Origin: an uncultured Gemmiger sp.
Lineage (GTDB): Bacteria > Bacillota > Clostridia > Oscillospirales > Ruminococcaceae
Reading direction: 5' to 3'
Length of the DNA: 64,000 bases
Assembly (NCBI GenBank): GCA_944382835.1
Contig: CALWNP010000003.1
Location: 23,191-87,190 of the forward strand
Shown here: piece after piece, positions 1 through 9,126 of the stretch
Layout: every line of letters starts with the position of its first letter
Numbering within the stretch: position 1 is the stretch's first letter
The notes under the pieces: generated by a model
The model's input: only the letters and a program-made list of their open reading frames with translations
Database searches by the model: none
Told to the model about the DNA's origin: nothing
Position numbers and translations under genes: made by a program

Positions 1-1691
1 GCAGCCGTGGTTCGGTGGGCTCCTCCGCAGTGGCCCACTTTTCGGGCATTTCCGAGGTCAACAGCATGCCGCCGCACTACCTCTGCCCTGAATGTAAACA
101 CAGCGAATGGATTGACGACGGCGTTCACATGGACGGCTTTGACCTGCCGGACAAAAAGTGCCCGGTCTGCGGTACGGCTATGGTGATGGACGGTCACGAC
201 ATCCCCTTCGAGACCTTCCTGGGGTTCTACGGCGACAAGGAACCCGATATCGACCTGAACTTCTCCGGCATGTACCAGTCCAACGTCCACCGCTATACCG
301 AGGAACTCTTCGGCAAGGAGAACGTCTTCAAGGCGGGGACTGTGTCGGGTTTGCAGGACAAAACCGCTTACGGGTACGTGAAGAAGTATCTGGAAGAACG
401 GAACAAGACGGTGAACCGTGCCGAGGAAAACCGACTTTGCATGGGTTGTACCGGTGTCAAGCGTACCACCGGACAGCATCCCGGCGGCATGGTCGTTGTA
501 CCGTCCACCTTTGACATCTACGATTTCTGTGCCATCCAGCACCCTGCCGATGATGTCAAAGGAGGTTTGCTCACCACCCACTTCGAATTCAAATATCTCC
601 ACGATACTCTGCTCAAACTGGACGAGCTGGGCCACGATGTGCCCACCTTCTACAAGTATTTCGAGGAGATGTCGGGCATCCCCATCGATTCGGTGCCGAT
701 GAACGATCCCAAGGTGTACAGTTTGCTGACCTCCACCGAGGCCCTGGGGGTGACCCCGGAGCAGATCGGCAGCCAGACCGGCACCTTCGGAATCCCCGAG
801 ATGGGTACCAACTTTGTGCGTCAGATGCTGCTGGATGCACAGCCCAAAAACTTTTCCGAGCTGATCCAGATTTCCGGGCTTTCCCATGGCACCGATGTCT
901 GGACCAACAACGCCGATGAGCTGATCCGCAACAAAACCTGCACCATTGCCGAGGTGATCGGCTGCCGTGACAGCATCATGCTGTACCTGCTTCGCAAGGG
1001 CCTGGAACCCAAGATGGCCTTTGATATCATGGAGGCTGTCCGAAAAGGCAAGGTGGCCAAAGGCGGCTTCAAGCCAGGCTGGGAAGAAGCCATGCGGGAG
1101 CACGATGTGCCGGACTGGTACATCGAATCCTGCCGCAAGATCAAGTATATGTTCCCCAAAGCCCATGCGGTGGCCTACCTGATGGCGGCCATCCGGCTGA
1201 TGTGGTTCAAGGTGTACCATCCGCCCGTCTTTTACGCGGTTTACTTTACCGTCCGCGGCGCCGACATCGACTACGAGGCTGCGGTGGGCGGCATGCGGGT
1301 GGCCAAGGAACATATCCGGGACAATGAGAAAATCCCCAAGGATGAGCGCACTGCCAAGGATGACGATGCTCTGGTCAGCCTGCAGATTGTCAACGAGATG
1401 CTGCAGCGCGGGTACCAGTTCCTGCCCATTGAATTGGGGAAGAGCTACGCCACCAAGTATATTGTGGAGGAGGGAAAGGTCCGTCTGCCTTTCACCGCCC
1501 TGCGCGGCCTGGGAGAAACCGCCGCCATCGCCCTGGAGGAAGCTACCATGCACGGCCAGGAATATATCTCGGTGGAGGAACTACAGCATGCCTCGGGGGT
1601 GTCCGGCTCCATCTTCGACAAGCTGAGGGAGGTTGGCGCTCTGGGCAATCTGCCCGAAACCAGTCAGGTGGACTTTTTCAGTATGCTATGA
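1..1691 (+). CDS. polC: DNA polymerase III PolC-type, alpha subunit (3' part; 5' end outside window)
   Basis: C-terminal roughly 560 residues of the Gram-positive replicative polymerase PolC, which copies DNA at the replisome. The reading frame is open from base 3 (it begins S-R-G-S-V-G-S-S), so the gene is cut by the window edge, not by a mutation. Visible: a cysteine cluster (CPEC near residue 28 and CPVC about 25 residues later), the palm motif PDIDLNF with its catalytic aspartates, and a helix-hairpin-helix-like C-terminal region typical of PolC. Stop TGA at 1689, followed at once by a strong terminator, so it ends its transcription unit. Family assignment is secure; the exonuclease and PHP parts cannot be checked here. 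Confidence 0.96.
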   Translation, partial: SRGSVGSSAVAHFSGISEVNSMPPHYLCPECKHSEWIDDGVHMDGFDLPDKKCPVCGTAMVMDGHDIPFETFLGFYGDKEPDIDLNFSGMYQSNVHRYTEELFGKENVFKAGTVSGLQDKTAYGYVKKYLEERNKTVNRAEENRLCMGCTGVKRTTGQHPGGMVVVPSTFDIYDFCAIQHPADDVKGGLLTTHFEFKYLHDTLLKLDELGHDVPTFYKYFEEMSGIPIDSVPMNDPKVYSLLTSTEALGVTPEQIGSQTGTFGIPEMGTNFVRQMLLDAQPKNFSELIQISGLSHGTDVWTNNADELIRNKTCTIAEVIGCRDSIMLYLLRKGLEPKMAFDIMEAVRKGKVAKGGFKPGWEEAMREHDVPDWYIESCRKIKYMFPKAHAVAYLMAAIRLMWFKVYHPPVFYAVYFTVRGADIDYEAAVGGMRVAKEHIRDNEKIPKDERTAKDDDALVSLQIVNEMLQRGYQFLPIELGKSYATKYIVEEGKVRLPFTALRGLGETAAIALEEATMHGQEYISVEELQHASGVSGSIFDKLREVGALGNLPETSQVDFFSML

Positions 1692-1696
1692 TTCAG

Positions 1697-1742
1697 GCCC
1701 CGCCCCGGTTCGCATCCTGCGAAAAGGGGACGGGGCATTTTG
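1697..1742 (+). terminator. Rho-independent terminator of polC
   Basis: GC-rich inverted repeat GCCCCGCCCC/GGGGACGGGGC around a loop, followed by ATTTT, starting 5 bases after the polC stop codon. Confidence 0.85.
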
Positions 1743-1768
1743 GTAAGGTCAGCCGGAACGGGCATACT
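1740..1768 (+). promoter_or_regulatory. Possible promoter of the amidohydrolase gene
   Basis: TTGGTA (1740-1745), 17-base spacer, CATACT (1763-1768). Each box matches consensus at 4 of 6 positions. It begins in the T-run of the polC terminator and lies about 33 bases upstream of the start codon. Placement is inferred from spacing only. Confidence 0.4.
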
Positions 1769-1800
1769 AGTGGTAACTGTGATACAACGGAGGCGACACG

Positions 1801-3384
1801 ATGAAAACCTTATATACAGGGGGCCCCATCCTGACCATGGGGCAGCCGCTTTATGCTGAAGCCTTGTTGGTGGACGGGGACAAAATTGCGGCGGTGGGGG
1901 CCAAGGCAGACCTGGAAGCTCTGGCCGGACGCTGCCGGCGGGTGGATCTGCAGGGGGCGGCTCTGATGCCGGCTTTTGTGGATGCCCACAGCCATTTTAC
2001 CCAGGTGGCCCTCAGTTTCCTTCAGCTTTCGGTGGAGGGGGTGACCACCGAGCAAGCGCTGGTGGAGGCCATCCAAAACTATATCAAACAGGAACAGATT
2101 CGCCCCGGTGAATGGGTGCAGGTCCGGGATTATGACAACAACCTGCTGCCCGGGGCGGCACATCCCTCGATGGCAGCGCTGAATGCGGCAGCACCCCGTA
2201 ATCCATTGTTTGTCCAGCACAAATCCGGTCACATCGGTCTGTTCAACCACTGTGCGCTGGAACGGTTGGGAGTAACGCCAAAGACACCGGACCCCGAGGG
2301 CGGCCGCTTTGTCCGTGACCAAGAGGGAAACCTCACCGGCTGTGCCGAGGAAAATGCCCTGTTTGCGGTGCAGCGAAAGATTCTTTTGCCTGGGCCCCGG
2401 TCCCTGATGCAGGCCTATGCCAAGGCACAGGAATTGTACGCTTCCCACGGCATTGCCACGGTGCAGGAGGGAATGCTGGATGCCCAGATGCTGCCCCTCT
2501 ACACCATGCTGGAACAGTCGGAACTTCTGCAGCTGGATGTGGTGGCCTATCCCGATGCGGCTGCTTATCCCAAGGTCAAGGAACAGTTTCCCCAGTGCAT
2601 CGGGCAATATCATCATCACATCCGGATGGGCGGTATCAAGATGTTCCTGGATGGATCTCCCCAGGGACGCACCGCCTGGCTCAGCGCCCCCTATGAAGGA
2701 GAGAAGGAATACTGCGGATATGGCACCCTGTCCGACCAGGCAGTTACTGACAATTTCCTGCTGGCAGCCCGGGAACATACCCAGATTCTGGCCCACTGCA
2801 ACGGGGATGCGGCGGCACAGCAGTACCTCGATTGCCTGGAACGAGCGGAAGAACAGGCCCCGGAACTGGCCAAGCTGCGCCCGGTCATGATCCATGCCCA
2901 GCTGCTCCGACCCGATCAGATGCCCCGGCTCAAGGTGCTGGGAGTGATTCCGTCCTTCTTTGTGGCCCATGTCTTTCATTGGGGAGATGTTCACATCCGC
3001 AATCTGGGTTTGGAGCGGGCATCCCGGATCAGCGCGGTGGCTTCGGCCTTGCGTTGTGGACTGCGCTTTACCTTCCACCAGGATTCCCCGGTGATTGCCC
3101 CGGATATGCTGGAAACCATCTGGTGTGCGGTGGAGCGCCGCACCAGGGAAGGCGTTCTGTTGGGAGAAGAAGAACGAATCCCGGTGGATCAAGCTCTGCG
3201 GGCAGTGACTATCCATGCGGCCTACCAGTATTTTGAGGAGGACAAGAAGGGGATTCTTCGCACCGGTGCCAACGCCGATCTGGTGATTCTGGACCGTAAT
3301 CCCATGGTAACGCCGGGACCCGAGCTGAAAAACATTCAAGTTCTGCAAACCATCAAGGACGGCAAAACCATCTATAAACAATAA
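1801..3384 (+). CDS. Amidohydrolase family protein, YtcJ-like
   Basis: 527-residue metal-dependent hydrolase of the amidohydrolase superfamily, YtcJ branch (PF07969-like). Visible: the HxH metal motif in DAHSH (about residue 63), IKMFLDG (about 280), ILAHCNGD and MIHAQ histidines (about 330-365), and the late aspartate in FHQDSP. A short beta-rich N-terminal part and a returning C-terminal strand (ADLVILDRNP) form the composite domain of this family. ATG start follows AACGGAGG at 7 bases. Single-gene unit between the polC terminator and a bidirectional terminator shared with ftsH. Substrate unknown; family members act on N-acyl or cyclic amide compounds. No signal peptide is visible, so cytosolic. 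Confidence 0.9.
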   Translation: MKTLYTGGPILTMGQPLYAEALLVDGDKIAAVGAKADLEALAGRCRRVDLQGAALMPAFVDAHSHFTQVALSFLQLSVEGVTTEQALVEAIQNYIKQEQIRPGEWVQVRDYDNNLLPGAAHPSMAALNAAAPRNPLFVQHKSGHIGLFNHCALERLGVTPKTPDPEGGRFVRDQEGNLTGCAEENALFAVQRKILLPGPRSLMQAYAKAQELYASHGIATVQEGMLDAQMLPLYTMLEQSELLQLDVVAYPDAAAYPKVKEQFPQCIGQYHHHIRMGGIKMFLDGSPQGRTAWLSAPYEGEKEYCGYGTLSDQAVTDNFLLAAREHTQILAHCNGDAAAQQYLDCLERAEEQAPELAKLRPVMIHAQLLRPDQMPRLKVLGVIPSFFVAHVFHWGDVHIRNLGLERASRISAVASALRCGLRFTFHQDSPVIAPDMLETIWCAVERRTREGVLLGEEERIPVDQALRAVTIHAAYQYFEEDKKGILRTGANADLVILDRNPMVTPGPELKNIQVLQTIKDGKTIYKQ

Positions 3385-3427
3385 ACACAAGCGGTATGCC
3401 TCACATCAAGGCATACCGCTTGTGTTT
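3383..3427. terminator. Bidirectional terminator between the amidohydrolase gene and ftsH
   Basis: Perfect 18-bp inverted repeat (arms 3383-3400 and 3410-3427, core ACAAGCGGTATGCC/GGCATACCGCTTGT) around a 9-base loop. It overlaps the amidohydrolase stop and precedes the convergent ftsH stop at 3439. A- and T-rich ends suit use in both directions. Confidence 0.9.
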
Positions 3428-3438
3428 GTGTCGTTGGC

Positions 3439-5247
3439 TTATTGCTGCAGAATCTTCATGAACTCACTGCCGGTGATGGTCTCCTTCTCGTAGAGATAGC
3501 GGGAGAGCTCGTCCAGCTTTTCCCGGTTGTCCAGCAGGATTTTGGCAGCTTTTTCATGCTGCTTTTTGACCAGTTCCACCACCTGGCGGTCAATTTCGGC
3601 CTGGGTCTCCACAGAGCAGGTCAGCGAGGCATCCCCACCCAGATACTGATTGTTCACCGTCTCCATGGCCACCATATCAAAATCTTTGCTCATGCCATAC
3701 CGGGTAATCATGGCGCGGGCCAATTTGGTAGCCTGTTCGATGTCGTTGGAGGCACCGGTGGAGGAGGTGCCAAAGACGATCTCCTCGGCGGCCCGCCCGC
3801 CGGTGTAGGTGGCAATCTTGTTTTCCAGTTCCTCCCGGGTCATCAGGTACTTGTTGCCCTCTTCCACCTGCATGGTGTAGCCCAGGGCCCCCGAAGTGCG
3901 GGGAATGATGGTGATTTTCTGCACCGGAGCGGAATGGGACTGCATGGCAGCCACCAAAGCGTGGCCGGTTTCGTGGTAGGCCACCGTCCATTTTTCCTGG
4001 TCGGTCAGGATGGCATTCTTCTTTTGATAGCCGGCGATGACAACCTCGATGCTTTCCTCCAGATCACTCTGGGTGGCAAAGCTGCGGCCGTCGCGTACCG
4101 CTCGCAGGGCCGCCTCGTTGACGATGTTGGCCAGCTCGGCACCGCTGGCACCGGAGGCCATCCGGGCAATCTGGGCAAAATCCACATCCGGTGCCACCTT
4201 GATCTTTTTGGCGTGAACCTTCAAAATTTCTTCCCGGCCCTTCAGGTCAGGGAGCTCCACCGGCACCCGGCGATCAAACCGTCCGGGACGGGTCAAAGCA
4301 GGGTCCAGCGATTCGGGACGGTTGGTGGCAGCCAGAATGATGACGCCGTTGTTGCCCTCAAAGCCGTCCATCTCGGTGAGCAACTGGTTCAGGGTCTGCT
4401 CCCGCTCGTCGTTGCCGGCAAACTGGCCGTCCCGCTTTTTGCCGATGGTATCAATCTCGTCAATGAAGACGATGCAGGGAGCCTTGTCCTTGGCCTGCTT
4501 GAACAGATCCCGAACTTTGGAGGCACCCATGCCCACAAACATCTCCACAAACTCCGAACCAGACATGGAGAAGAAGGGAACCCCTGCTTCTCCGGCCACT
4601 GCTTTGGCCAGCATGGTCTTGCCAGTGCCCGGAGGGCCCACCAGCAGGACACCTTTGGGCATGGAGGCACCGATCTCCTTGTATTTGGCGGGGTTGTGCA
4701 GATAGTTCACAATCTCGGCCAGATTTTCCTTGGCCTCGTCTTCGCCGGCTACGTCGCTGAAATGGATGCCCTCGGAGGAGGCAACGTAGATTTTGGCGTT
4801 GGATTTTCCCATGCCGAACATCATGCCGTCGCCGCCGACCTTGTTCATCATCCGTCGGCTCATCCACTGGCCGATGCCGACGATGATCACCAGTGGCAAA
4901 ATCCAGTTCAGCAGCAGCGAGGCAAAGGGAGACATCTGCTCCACAATCTCGCTGGAAAATTGGGCACCAGATTTGTTGAGCCGGTCTACCAGCTCGGGAT
5001 CAAACATCACACCGGTTTTATAGACAACGGTATTGTCCTTGTTGGTGAAGAGAATCTGATTCTCCTGTACCTCAACCAGACCGATTTCCTGATTCTCGGT
5101 CATCTTCATAAAAGTCCCGTAATCCACCTGCTGAATCTGGCGCTCTGCCAGCCAGGGCATAAACAGGACGTTAAACAGCATCAGGCAGAGAATCACGATC
5201 AGATAATAAAAGATCAATGGTTTCTTTGGCGTCTTTACCTCTTTCAT
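3439..5247 (-). CDS. ftsH: ATP-dependent zinc metalloprotease FtsH
   Basis: 602 residues, normal for the family. FtsH is a membrane-anchored hexameric AAA+ protease that unfolds and degrades misassembled membrane proteins and some regulators. Order: TM1 (about 11-31), extracytoplasmic stretch, TM2 (about 108-127), AAA domain with Walker A GPPGTGKT (204-211), Walker B IVFIDEID (about 259-266), second region of homology with ATNRPESLD and RPGRFDRR, then the protease zinc site HETGH (425-429) and a distal aspartate in GASNDIEQA. Start ATG has AAGGAGG 7-8 bases upstream on the minus strand. Upstream lies a 240-base region with two candidate promoters and two palindromes. It follows a TetR-type gene read in the same direction, and could be affected by it. 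Confidence 0.97.
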   Translation of the reverse strand: MKEVKTPKKPLIFYYLIVILCLMLFNVLFMPWLAERQIQQVDYGTFMKMTENQEIGLVEVQENQILFTNKDNTVVYKTGVMFDPELVDRLNKSGAQFSSEIVEQMSPFASLLLNWILPLVIIVGIGQWMSRRMMNKVGGDGMMFGMGKSNAKIYVASSEGIHFSDVAGEDEAKENLAEIVNYLHNPAKYKEIGASMPKGVLLVGPPGTGKTMLAKAVAGEAGVPFFSMSGSEFVEMFVGMGASKVRDLFKQAKDKAPCIVFIDEIDTIGKKRDGQFAGNDEREQTLNQLLTEMDGFEGNNGVIILAATNRPESLDPALTRPGRFDRRVPVELPDLKGREEILKVHAKKIKVAPDVDFAQIARMASGASGAELANIVNEAALRAVRDGRSFATQSDLEESIEVVIAGYQKKNAILTDQEKWTVAYHETGHALVAAMQSHSAPVQKITIIPRTSGALGYTMQVEEGNKYLMTREELENKIATYTGGRAAEEIVFGTSSTGASNDIEQATKLARAMITRYGMSKDFDMVAMETVNNQYLGGDASLTCSVETQAEIDRQVVELVKKQHEKAAKILLDNREKLDELSRYLYEKETITGSEFMKILQQ

Positions 5248-5370
5248 AAGAAAGCCTCCTTTTCAAAGATTTGCAGGATGCCGACAGCAATCTGTATCAG
5301 ATAATACAGGTGGACTGCCAGACAATGGTATGTTGTCCAGCAGAAAGCATCTGCATTGAATCTGTATTCT

Positions 5371-5398
5371 AGGATACCGCAAAGGCGTCACCCGTCAA
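5371..5398 (-). promoter_or_regulatory. Candidate ftsH promoter P2 (proximal)
   Basis: Minus-strand TTGACG (5398-5393), 16-base spacer, TATCCT (5376-5371). About 120 bases upstream of the ftsH ATG. Confidence 0.5.
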
Positions 5399-5400
5399 AT

Positions 5401-5420
5401 TACAAAAGGATCTTTTTGTA
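5401..5420. promoter_or_regulatory. 20-bp near-palindrome, candidate operator
   Basis: TACAAAAGGATCTTTTTGTA matches its reverse complement at 18 of 20 positions. It overlaps the -10 box of ftsH promoter P1 and lies just upstream of the P2 -35 box, a position suited to repression. The bound protein is unknown; the adjacent TetR-type protein is one candidate. Confidence 0.5.
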
Positions 5421-5444
5421 TAGACACTCTGCCGGAAATGTCAA
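5417..5444 (-). promoter_or_regulatory. Candidate ftsH promoter P1 (distal)
   Basis: Minus-strand consensus TTGACA (5444-5439), 16-base spacer, TATACA (5422-5417). The -35 box is inside one inverted repeat and the -10 box touches another. Confidence 0.6.
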
Positions 5445-5455
5445 ATTCTTTGACA
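5439..5455. promoter_or_regulatory. Inverted repeat over the ftsH P1 -35 box
   Basis: TGTCAAATTCTTTGACA, perfect 7-bp arms with a 3-base centre. The left arm contains the -35 hexamer of P1 read on the minus strand. Could be an operator, or partly a by-product of the -35 sequence. Confidence 0.45.
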
Positions 5456-5488
5456 CCGGGCAGGAGGATGTACCAATGAGATCGGGGT

Positions 5489-6025
5489 TTACAGAGAAAT
5501 CATCTGCCCCGATAACAGCAGATGAAGTTTTTGAGAAAGCTGCTGCGCAGTCATGTGAGAAACCTTGCAGTTTTCCAACAGCACACCGGAAAGCCCATAG
5601 GCGTAAAAATTCAGCGCAACCTCCAGATCCTGGGCACTGATACGCAGATCCGGTTGCCGGGTGTAGATTATCTGCCGGATTCCGGAACGCATGGTATCCA
5701 CAAAGATCTGTTCCATCCGGGTGCGGTGCTGGTCGGAGGAGAGCAACCGGATGATGAAGTTGCCATAGTCCATCGAAACCTGAATAAATGCCTGGAGGGA
5801 CTCCTCTGTGGTTTTACCACCAAGACTTTTTTGCAGTGCGGTGTCCATGACCTGATGGAGAGACCATTCCATCACATCCAGGAGATCCTGAAAATGATAG
5901 TAGAACGCCTGGCGGGAAATGCCGCATTGTTCCACCAGATCCTTGACGGTAATTTTATTAATGGGCTTTTTCCGGGCCATTTCGGCAAACTGGGTTGCAA
6001 TCAACTGCTTCATATCCACCGGCAT
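5489..6025 (-). CDS. TetR/AcrR family transcriptional regulator
   Basis: 178 residues. N-terminal TetR DNA-binding domain: the helix-turn-helix is in ITVKDLVEQCGISRQAFYYHF (about residues 24-44; the conserved SRQAFYYHF end is diagnostic). The C-terminal ligand domain resembles the TetR_C_8 type seen with dihydroxyacetone kinase activators (for example YMDYGNF-like and FYAYGLSGVLLE segments); the ligand cannot be predicted. ATG 6025 has AGGAGG 7 bases upstream; an internal ATG 4 codons later is less well placed. It sits between the uvrA terminator and ftsH, same strand, and may control itself or ftsH through the palindromes at 5401-5455 (inference). Confidence 0.88.
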   Translation of the reverse strand: MPVDMKQLIATQFAEMARKKPINKITVKDLVEQCGISRQAFYYHFQDLLDVMEWSLHQVMDTALQKSLGGKTTEESLQAFIQVSMDYGNFIIRLLSSDQHRTRMEQIFVDTMRSGIRQIIYTRQPDLRISAQDLEVALNFYAYGLSGVLLENCKVSHMTAQQLSQKLHLLLSGQMISL

Positions 6026-6059
6026 ACTGCCACCTCCTGCGGAGAAATATTGCTTTTTA

Positions 6060-6088
6060 TTTTAGCACGACGGGGGATGTCTGTCCAT
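6060..6088 (-). promoter_or_regulatory. Possible promoter of the TetR-type gene
   Basis: Minus-strand TGGACA (6088-6083), 17-base spacer, TAAAAA (6065-6060). The -35 box is 5 of 6, the -10 box 4 of 6. Confidence 0.4.
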
Positions 6089-6139
6089 GAAAACCAGATC
6101 CCGGAAACAGCCAGCACAAGACGGTCTGTTTCCGGGATC
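6089..6139 (-). terminator. Terminator downstream of uvrA
   Basis: Perfect 13-bp stem ATCCCGGAAACAG/CTGTTTCCGGGAT (6099-6139) just after the uvrA stop; a short TTTT follows on the minus strand. Confidence 0.75.
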
Positions 6140-6145
6140 GAAGGA

Positions 6146-9124
6146 TCAGGATTTCTTCCGGCTCCGAGGCTTGGAAGCCTTGGAAGCGGTTTCTTTTTTG
6201 GCAGCTTTGACCGATTTTTCCTGTTTGGGTGCTACGGGAACGGGGGCCGGACCGGTGCCCTGGAGCTTCCAGGCGCGCTGCAGCATGGGTTTGAGATACT
6301 GCCCGGTAAAGGAGGCGGGATTCTCCGCCACCTGTTCGGGCGTGCCGGTGGCCACCACCGTGCCGCCGCCGCTGCCGCCTTCAGGGCCCAGATCAATGAT
6401 ATAGTCCGCCCGCTTGATGACATCCAGGTTGTGCTCGATGACAATGACGGTGTTGCCGGCGTCCACCAGTTTATCCAGCACCTTGACCAGACGGTGTACA
6501 TCGGCAATGTGCAGCCCGGTGGTGGGTTCATCCAGGATATAGACGGTCTGCCCGGTGTCCCGGCGGGCCAGTTCGTTGGCCAGCTTGACCCGCTGCGCCT
6601 CGCCGCCCGAGAGGGTGGTGGCTGACTGGCCCAGCTGAATATAGCCCAGGCCAACCTCCTGGAGCGTTTGCAGTTTGCGCACAATCTTGGGTTGGTTAGC
6701 AAAGAAGTTGCAGGCTTCCTCCACCGTCATATCCAGCACATCCGAGATGGTTTTGTCCTTGTAATGCACTTCCAGAGTTTCCCGGTTGTAACGCTTGCCC
6801 TTGCAGACATCGCAGGGAACATAGATGTCGGGCAGAAAGTGCATCTCGATCTGCAGGATGCCGCCGCCTTCGCAGGCTTCGCAACGGCCGCCCTTGACAT
6901 TGAAGCTGAACCGTCCCGGCCCATAGCCCCGGGCCTTGGCGTCCTGGGTGCTGGCAAACAGGGTGCGGATATCGGAAAAGACACCGGTGTAGGTGGCGGG
7001 GTTGGAGCGCGGGGTGCGTCCGATGGGGGACTGGTCGATGCCGATGACCTTGTCCACCCATTCCATGCCCTGGACCTCTTCACACTGGCCCGGCCGGCTG
7101 CGGGCACCGTTGAGGGCCGCTGCCAGTGTTTTGTACAGAATCTCGTTGATCAGGGTGGACTTGCCCGAACCGGACACCCCGGTGACACAGATCATCTTGC
7201 CCAGGGGGAAATCCACTGTGATATTCTTCAGGTTGTTTTCCCGGGCCTTGACCACCCGCAGGAACTTGCCGTTGCCGGGCCGGTGCTGGGTGGGGACTTC
7301 CACAAAGCGACGGCCGGAGAGATAATCACCGGTGATGCTGCGCTCAGCGGCACAGATATCCTCCACACTGCCGGCGGCAACAATCTCGCCGCCGTGCACC
7401 CCGGCGCCGGGGCCTACGTCCACCAGATAGTCTGCCTGGCGCATGGTATCCTCGTCGTGTTCCACCACAATCAAGGTGTTGCCCAGATCCCGCAGCCGTT
7501 TCATGGTGGCAATCAGCTTGTCGTTGTCCCGCTGATGCAGACCGATGCTGGGCTCATCCAGAACATAGAGCACGCCGGTCAAGGCACTGCCGATCTGGGT
7601 GGCCAGCCGGATGCGCTGGCTTTCGCCGCCGGACAGGGACGCCGCACCCCGGGAAAGGGTCAGATATCCCAGACCCACGCTCTGCAAAAAGCCCAGACGC
7701 TCCCGGATCTCCTTGAAGATGGAAGCGCCGATGAGCTGGTCCCGCTCCGAAACGGTGGCGTTTTTGATGAACTCCAGCTCATCATTGACGCTCATGTCGC
7801 AGAAGTCGCTGATGTTGATGCCGCCTACCGTCACCGCCAGGCTGGCGGGCTTCAGCCGCCGCCCGTGGCAGGAGGGGCACTCCTCACTGGACATGACCAG
7901 GGCTATCTCCTCCTTGACCCACTCGCTGCTGGTTTCCCGGAAACGGCGTTCCAGGTTGGGGATGATCCCCTCAAAGTCGTTATAATAGGTGCCGGAACCG
8001 AACATGTTCTCCCGCTGCATCTCGATCTTTTCGCCCTTGGTGCCGTAGAGGATTGCGTGGACGGCTTCTTCGCTCATCTCCCGGATGGGGGTGTCCAGGG
8101 TAAAGCCGTAGCGTTTGCCCAGGGCCTTGTAATACATTTCCGAGACCGAACCCTCGGCGTAGTACCAGCCGCTGGCCTTGATGGCGCTCTCCCGGATGGA
8201 TTTGCGCTTGTCGGGAATCACCCGGGCGGGGTCCACCTTCATGAAAGTGCCCAGACCGGTGCAGGTCTCACAGGCGCCAAAGGGGTTGTTGAAGCTGAAC
8301 ATCCGGGGAGACAGCTCATCAATCGAGACACCGTGTTCGGGGCAGGCGTAGTTCTGGCTGAACTGCATGGGTTCGCCACCGATCACATCGATGGTGACCA
8401 GACCGCCGGTCAGGGAGAGGGCGGTCTCAATGGAGTCGGCCAGACGGCTGCGGACATTCTCATTGATGGAAAGACGGTCAATGACGATCTCCACTGTGTG
8501 CTTAATGTTCTTTTCCAGCTTGATTTCCTCGTCCAAGTCGTACATGTTGCCATCCACCCGGACCCGGGCGTATCCGCCGCGCCGCGCGGCATCCAGCTCC
8601 TTCTGCTGGGTGCCCTTGCGGCCCCGGACCACCGGTGCCAACACCTGGAACCGGGTGCGTTCGGGCAGCTTGAGCACCTCGTTGACCATCTCGTCCACCG
8701 TCTGCTGGTTGATAACCCGCCCGCAGACCGGACAATGGGGGACCCCGATCCGGGCATACATCAGACGCAGATAATCGTAGATTTCGGTGACGGTGCCCAC
8801 GGTGGACCGGGGGTTGTGGCTGGTGGTTTTCTGGTCGATGGAGACAGAAGGGGACAGACCGGTGATCTCGTCCACATCCGGCTTTTCCATCTGGCCCAGA
8901 AACATCCGGGCATAGCTGGAGAGGCTTTCCATATAGCGACGCTGCCCATCGGCAAAGATGGTGTCAAAGGCCAGGCTGGATTTGCCCGAACCGGACAGGC
9001 CGGTCATGACAATCATCTTGTTCCGGGGCAGGGTCAGGCTGACATTTTTCAGATTGTGTTCCCGTGCGCCCTTGATGACGATGCGCTGGTTGGGATCAAT
9101 CTGGATTTTGCTGTTCTCACTCAA
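6146..9124 (-). CDS. uvrA: UvrABC excinuclease subunit A
   Basis: 992 residues; the damage-recognition ATPase of nucleotide excision repair, which loads UvrB on DNA lesions. Two ABC ATPase halves: Walker A GLSGSGKS (about 43-50) and GVSGSGKS (about 645), signatures ending LSGGESQR and LSGGEAQR, and Walker B ILDEP/VLDEP. Zinc modules: CPVC near residue 115, CPEH/CETC region near 265, and CEACEGGG...CDVCKGKR near 745. Slightly longer than the usual 940-960 because of a 45-residue Ala/Lys/Pro/Ser-rich basic tail. Start is TTG at 9124 with AGGAGG upstream, two bases after the uvrB stop, so uvrB-uvrA are co-transcribed. Confidence 0.97.
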   Translation of the reverse strand: MSENSKIQIDPNQRIVIKGAREHNLKNVSLTLPRNKMIVMTGLSGSGKSSLAFDTIFADGQRRYMESLSSYARMFLGQMEKPDVDEITGLSPSVSIDQKTTSHNPRSTVGTVTEIYDYLRLMYARIGVPHCPVCGRVINQQTVDEMVNEVLKLPERTRFQVLAPVVRGRKGTQQKELDAARRGGYARVRVDGNMYDLDEEIKLEKNIKHTVEIVIDRLSINENVRSRLADSIETALSLTGGLVTIDVIGGEPMQFSQNYACPEHGVSIDELSPRMFSFNNPFGACETCTGLGTFMKVDPARVIPDKRKSIRESAIKASGWYYAEGSVSEMYYKALGKRYGFTLDTPIREMSEEAVHAILYGTKGEKIEMQRENMFGSGTYYNDFEGIIPNLERRFRETSSEWVKEEIALVMSSEECPSCHGRRLKPASLAVTVGGINISDFCDMSVNDELEFIKNATVSERDQLIGASIFKEIRERLGFLQSVGLGYLTLSRGAASLSGGESQRIRLATQIGSALTGVLYVLDEPSIGLHQRDNDKLIATMKRLRDLGNTLIVVEHDEDTMRQADYLVDVGPGAGVHGGEIVAAGSVEDICAAERSITGDYLSGRRFVEVPTQHRPGNGKFLRVVKARENNLKNITVDFPLGKMICVTGVSGSGKSTLINEILYKTLAAALNGARSRPGQCEEVQGMEWVDKVIGIDQSPIGRTPRSNPATYTGVFSDIRTLFASTQDAKARGYGPGRFSFNVKGGRCEACEGGGILQIEMHFLPDIYVPCDVCKGKRYNRETLEVHYKDKTISDVLDMTVEEACNFFANQPKIVRKLQTLQEVGLGYIQLGQSATTLSGGEAQRVKLANELARRDTGQTVYILDEPTTGLHIADVHRLVKVLDKLVDAGNTVIVIEHNLDVIKRADYIIDLGPEGGSGGGTVVATGTPEQVAENPASFTGQYLKPMLQRAWKLQGTGPAPVPVAPKQEKSVKAAKKETASKASKPRSRKKS

Positions 9125-9126
9125 TT

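Noticed and set aside
1810-3390. 526-codon open frame antisense to the amidohydrolase gene
   Set aside because: It mirrors the real gene in a GC-rich codon pattern, has no family motifs and no ribosome site; the same explains the long antisense frames at 3442-5304, 6668-9130, 9130-11325, 17196-19073, 18304-20829, 26275-28041, 34759-37014, 38256-39935, 45260-47281 and 55747-58002.
5439-5455. CtsR heat-shock box at ftsH
   Set aside because: The CtsR site is a direct heptad repeat; here the GTCAAA-type halves are inverted.
5476-5640. 54-codon frame with a GGAGG site antisense to the end of the TetR-type gene
   Set aside because: Has a reasonable ribosome site, but no promoter, no recognisable family, and it lies over a real gene's coding sequence.
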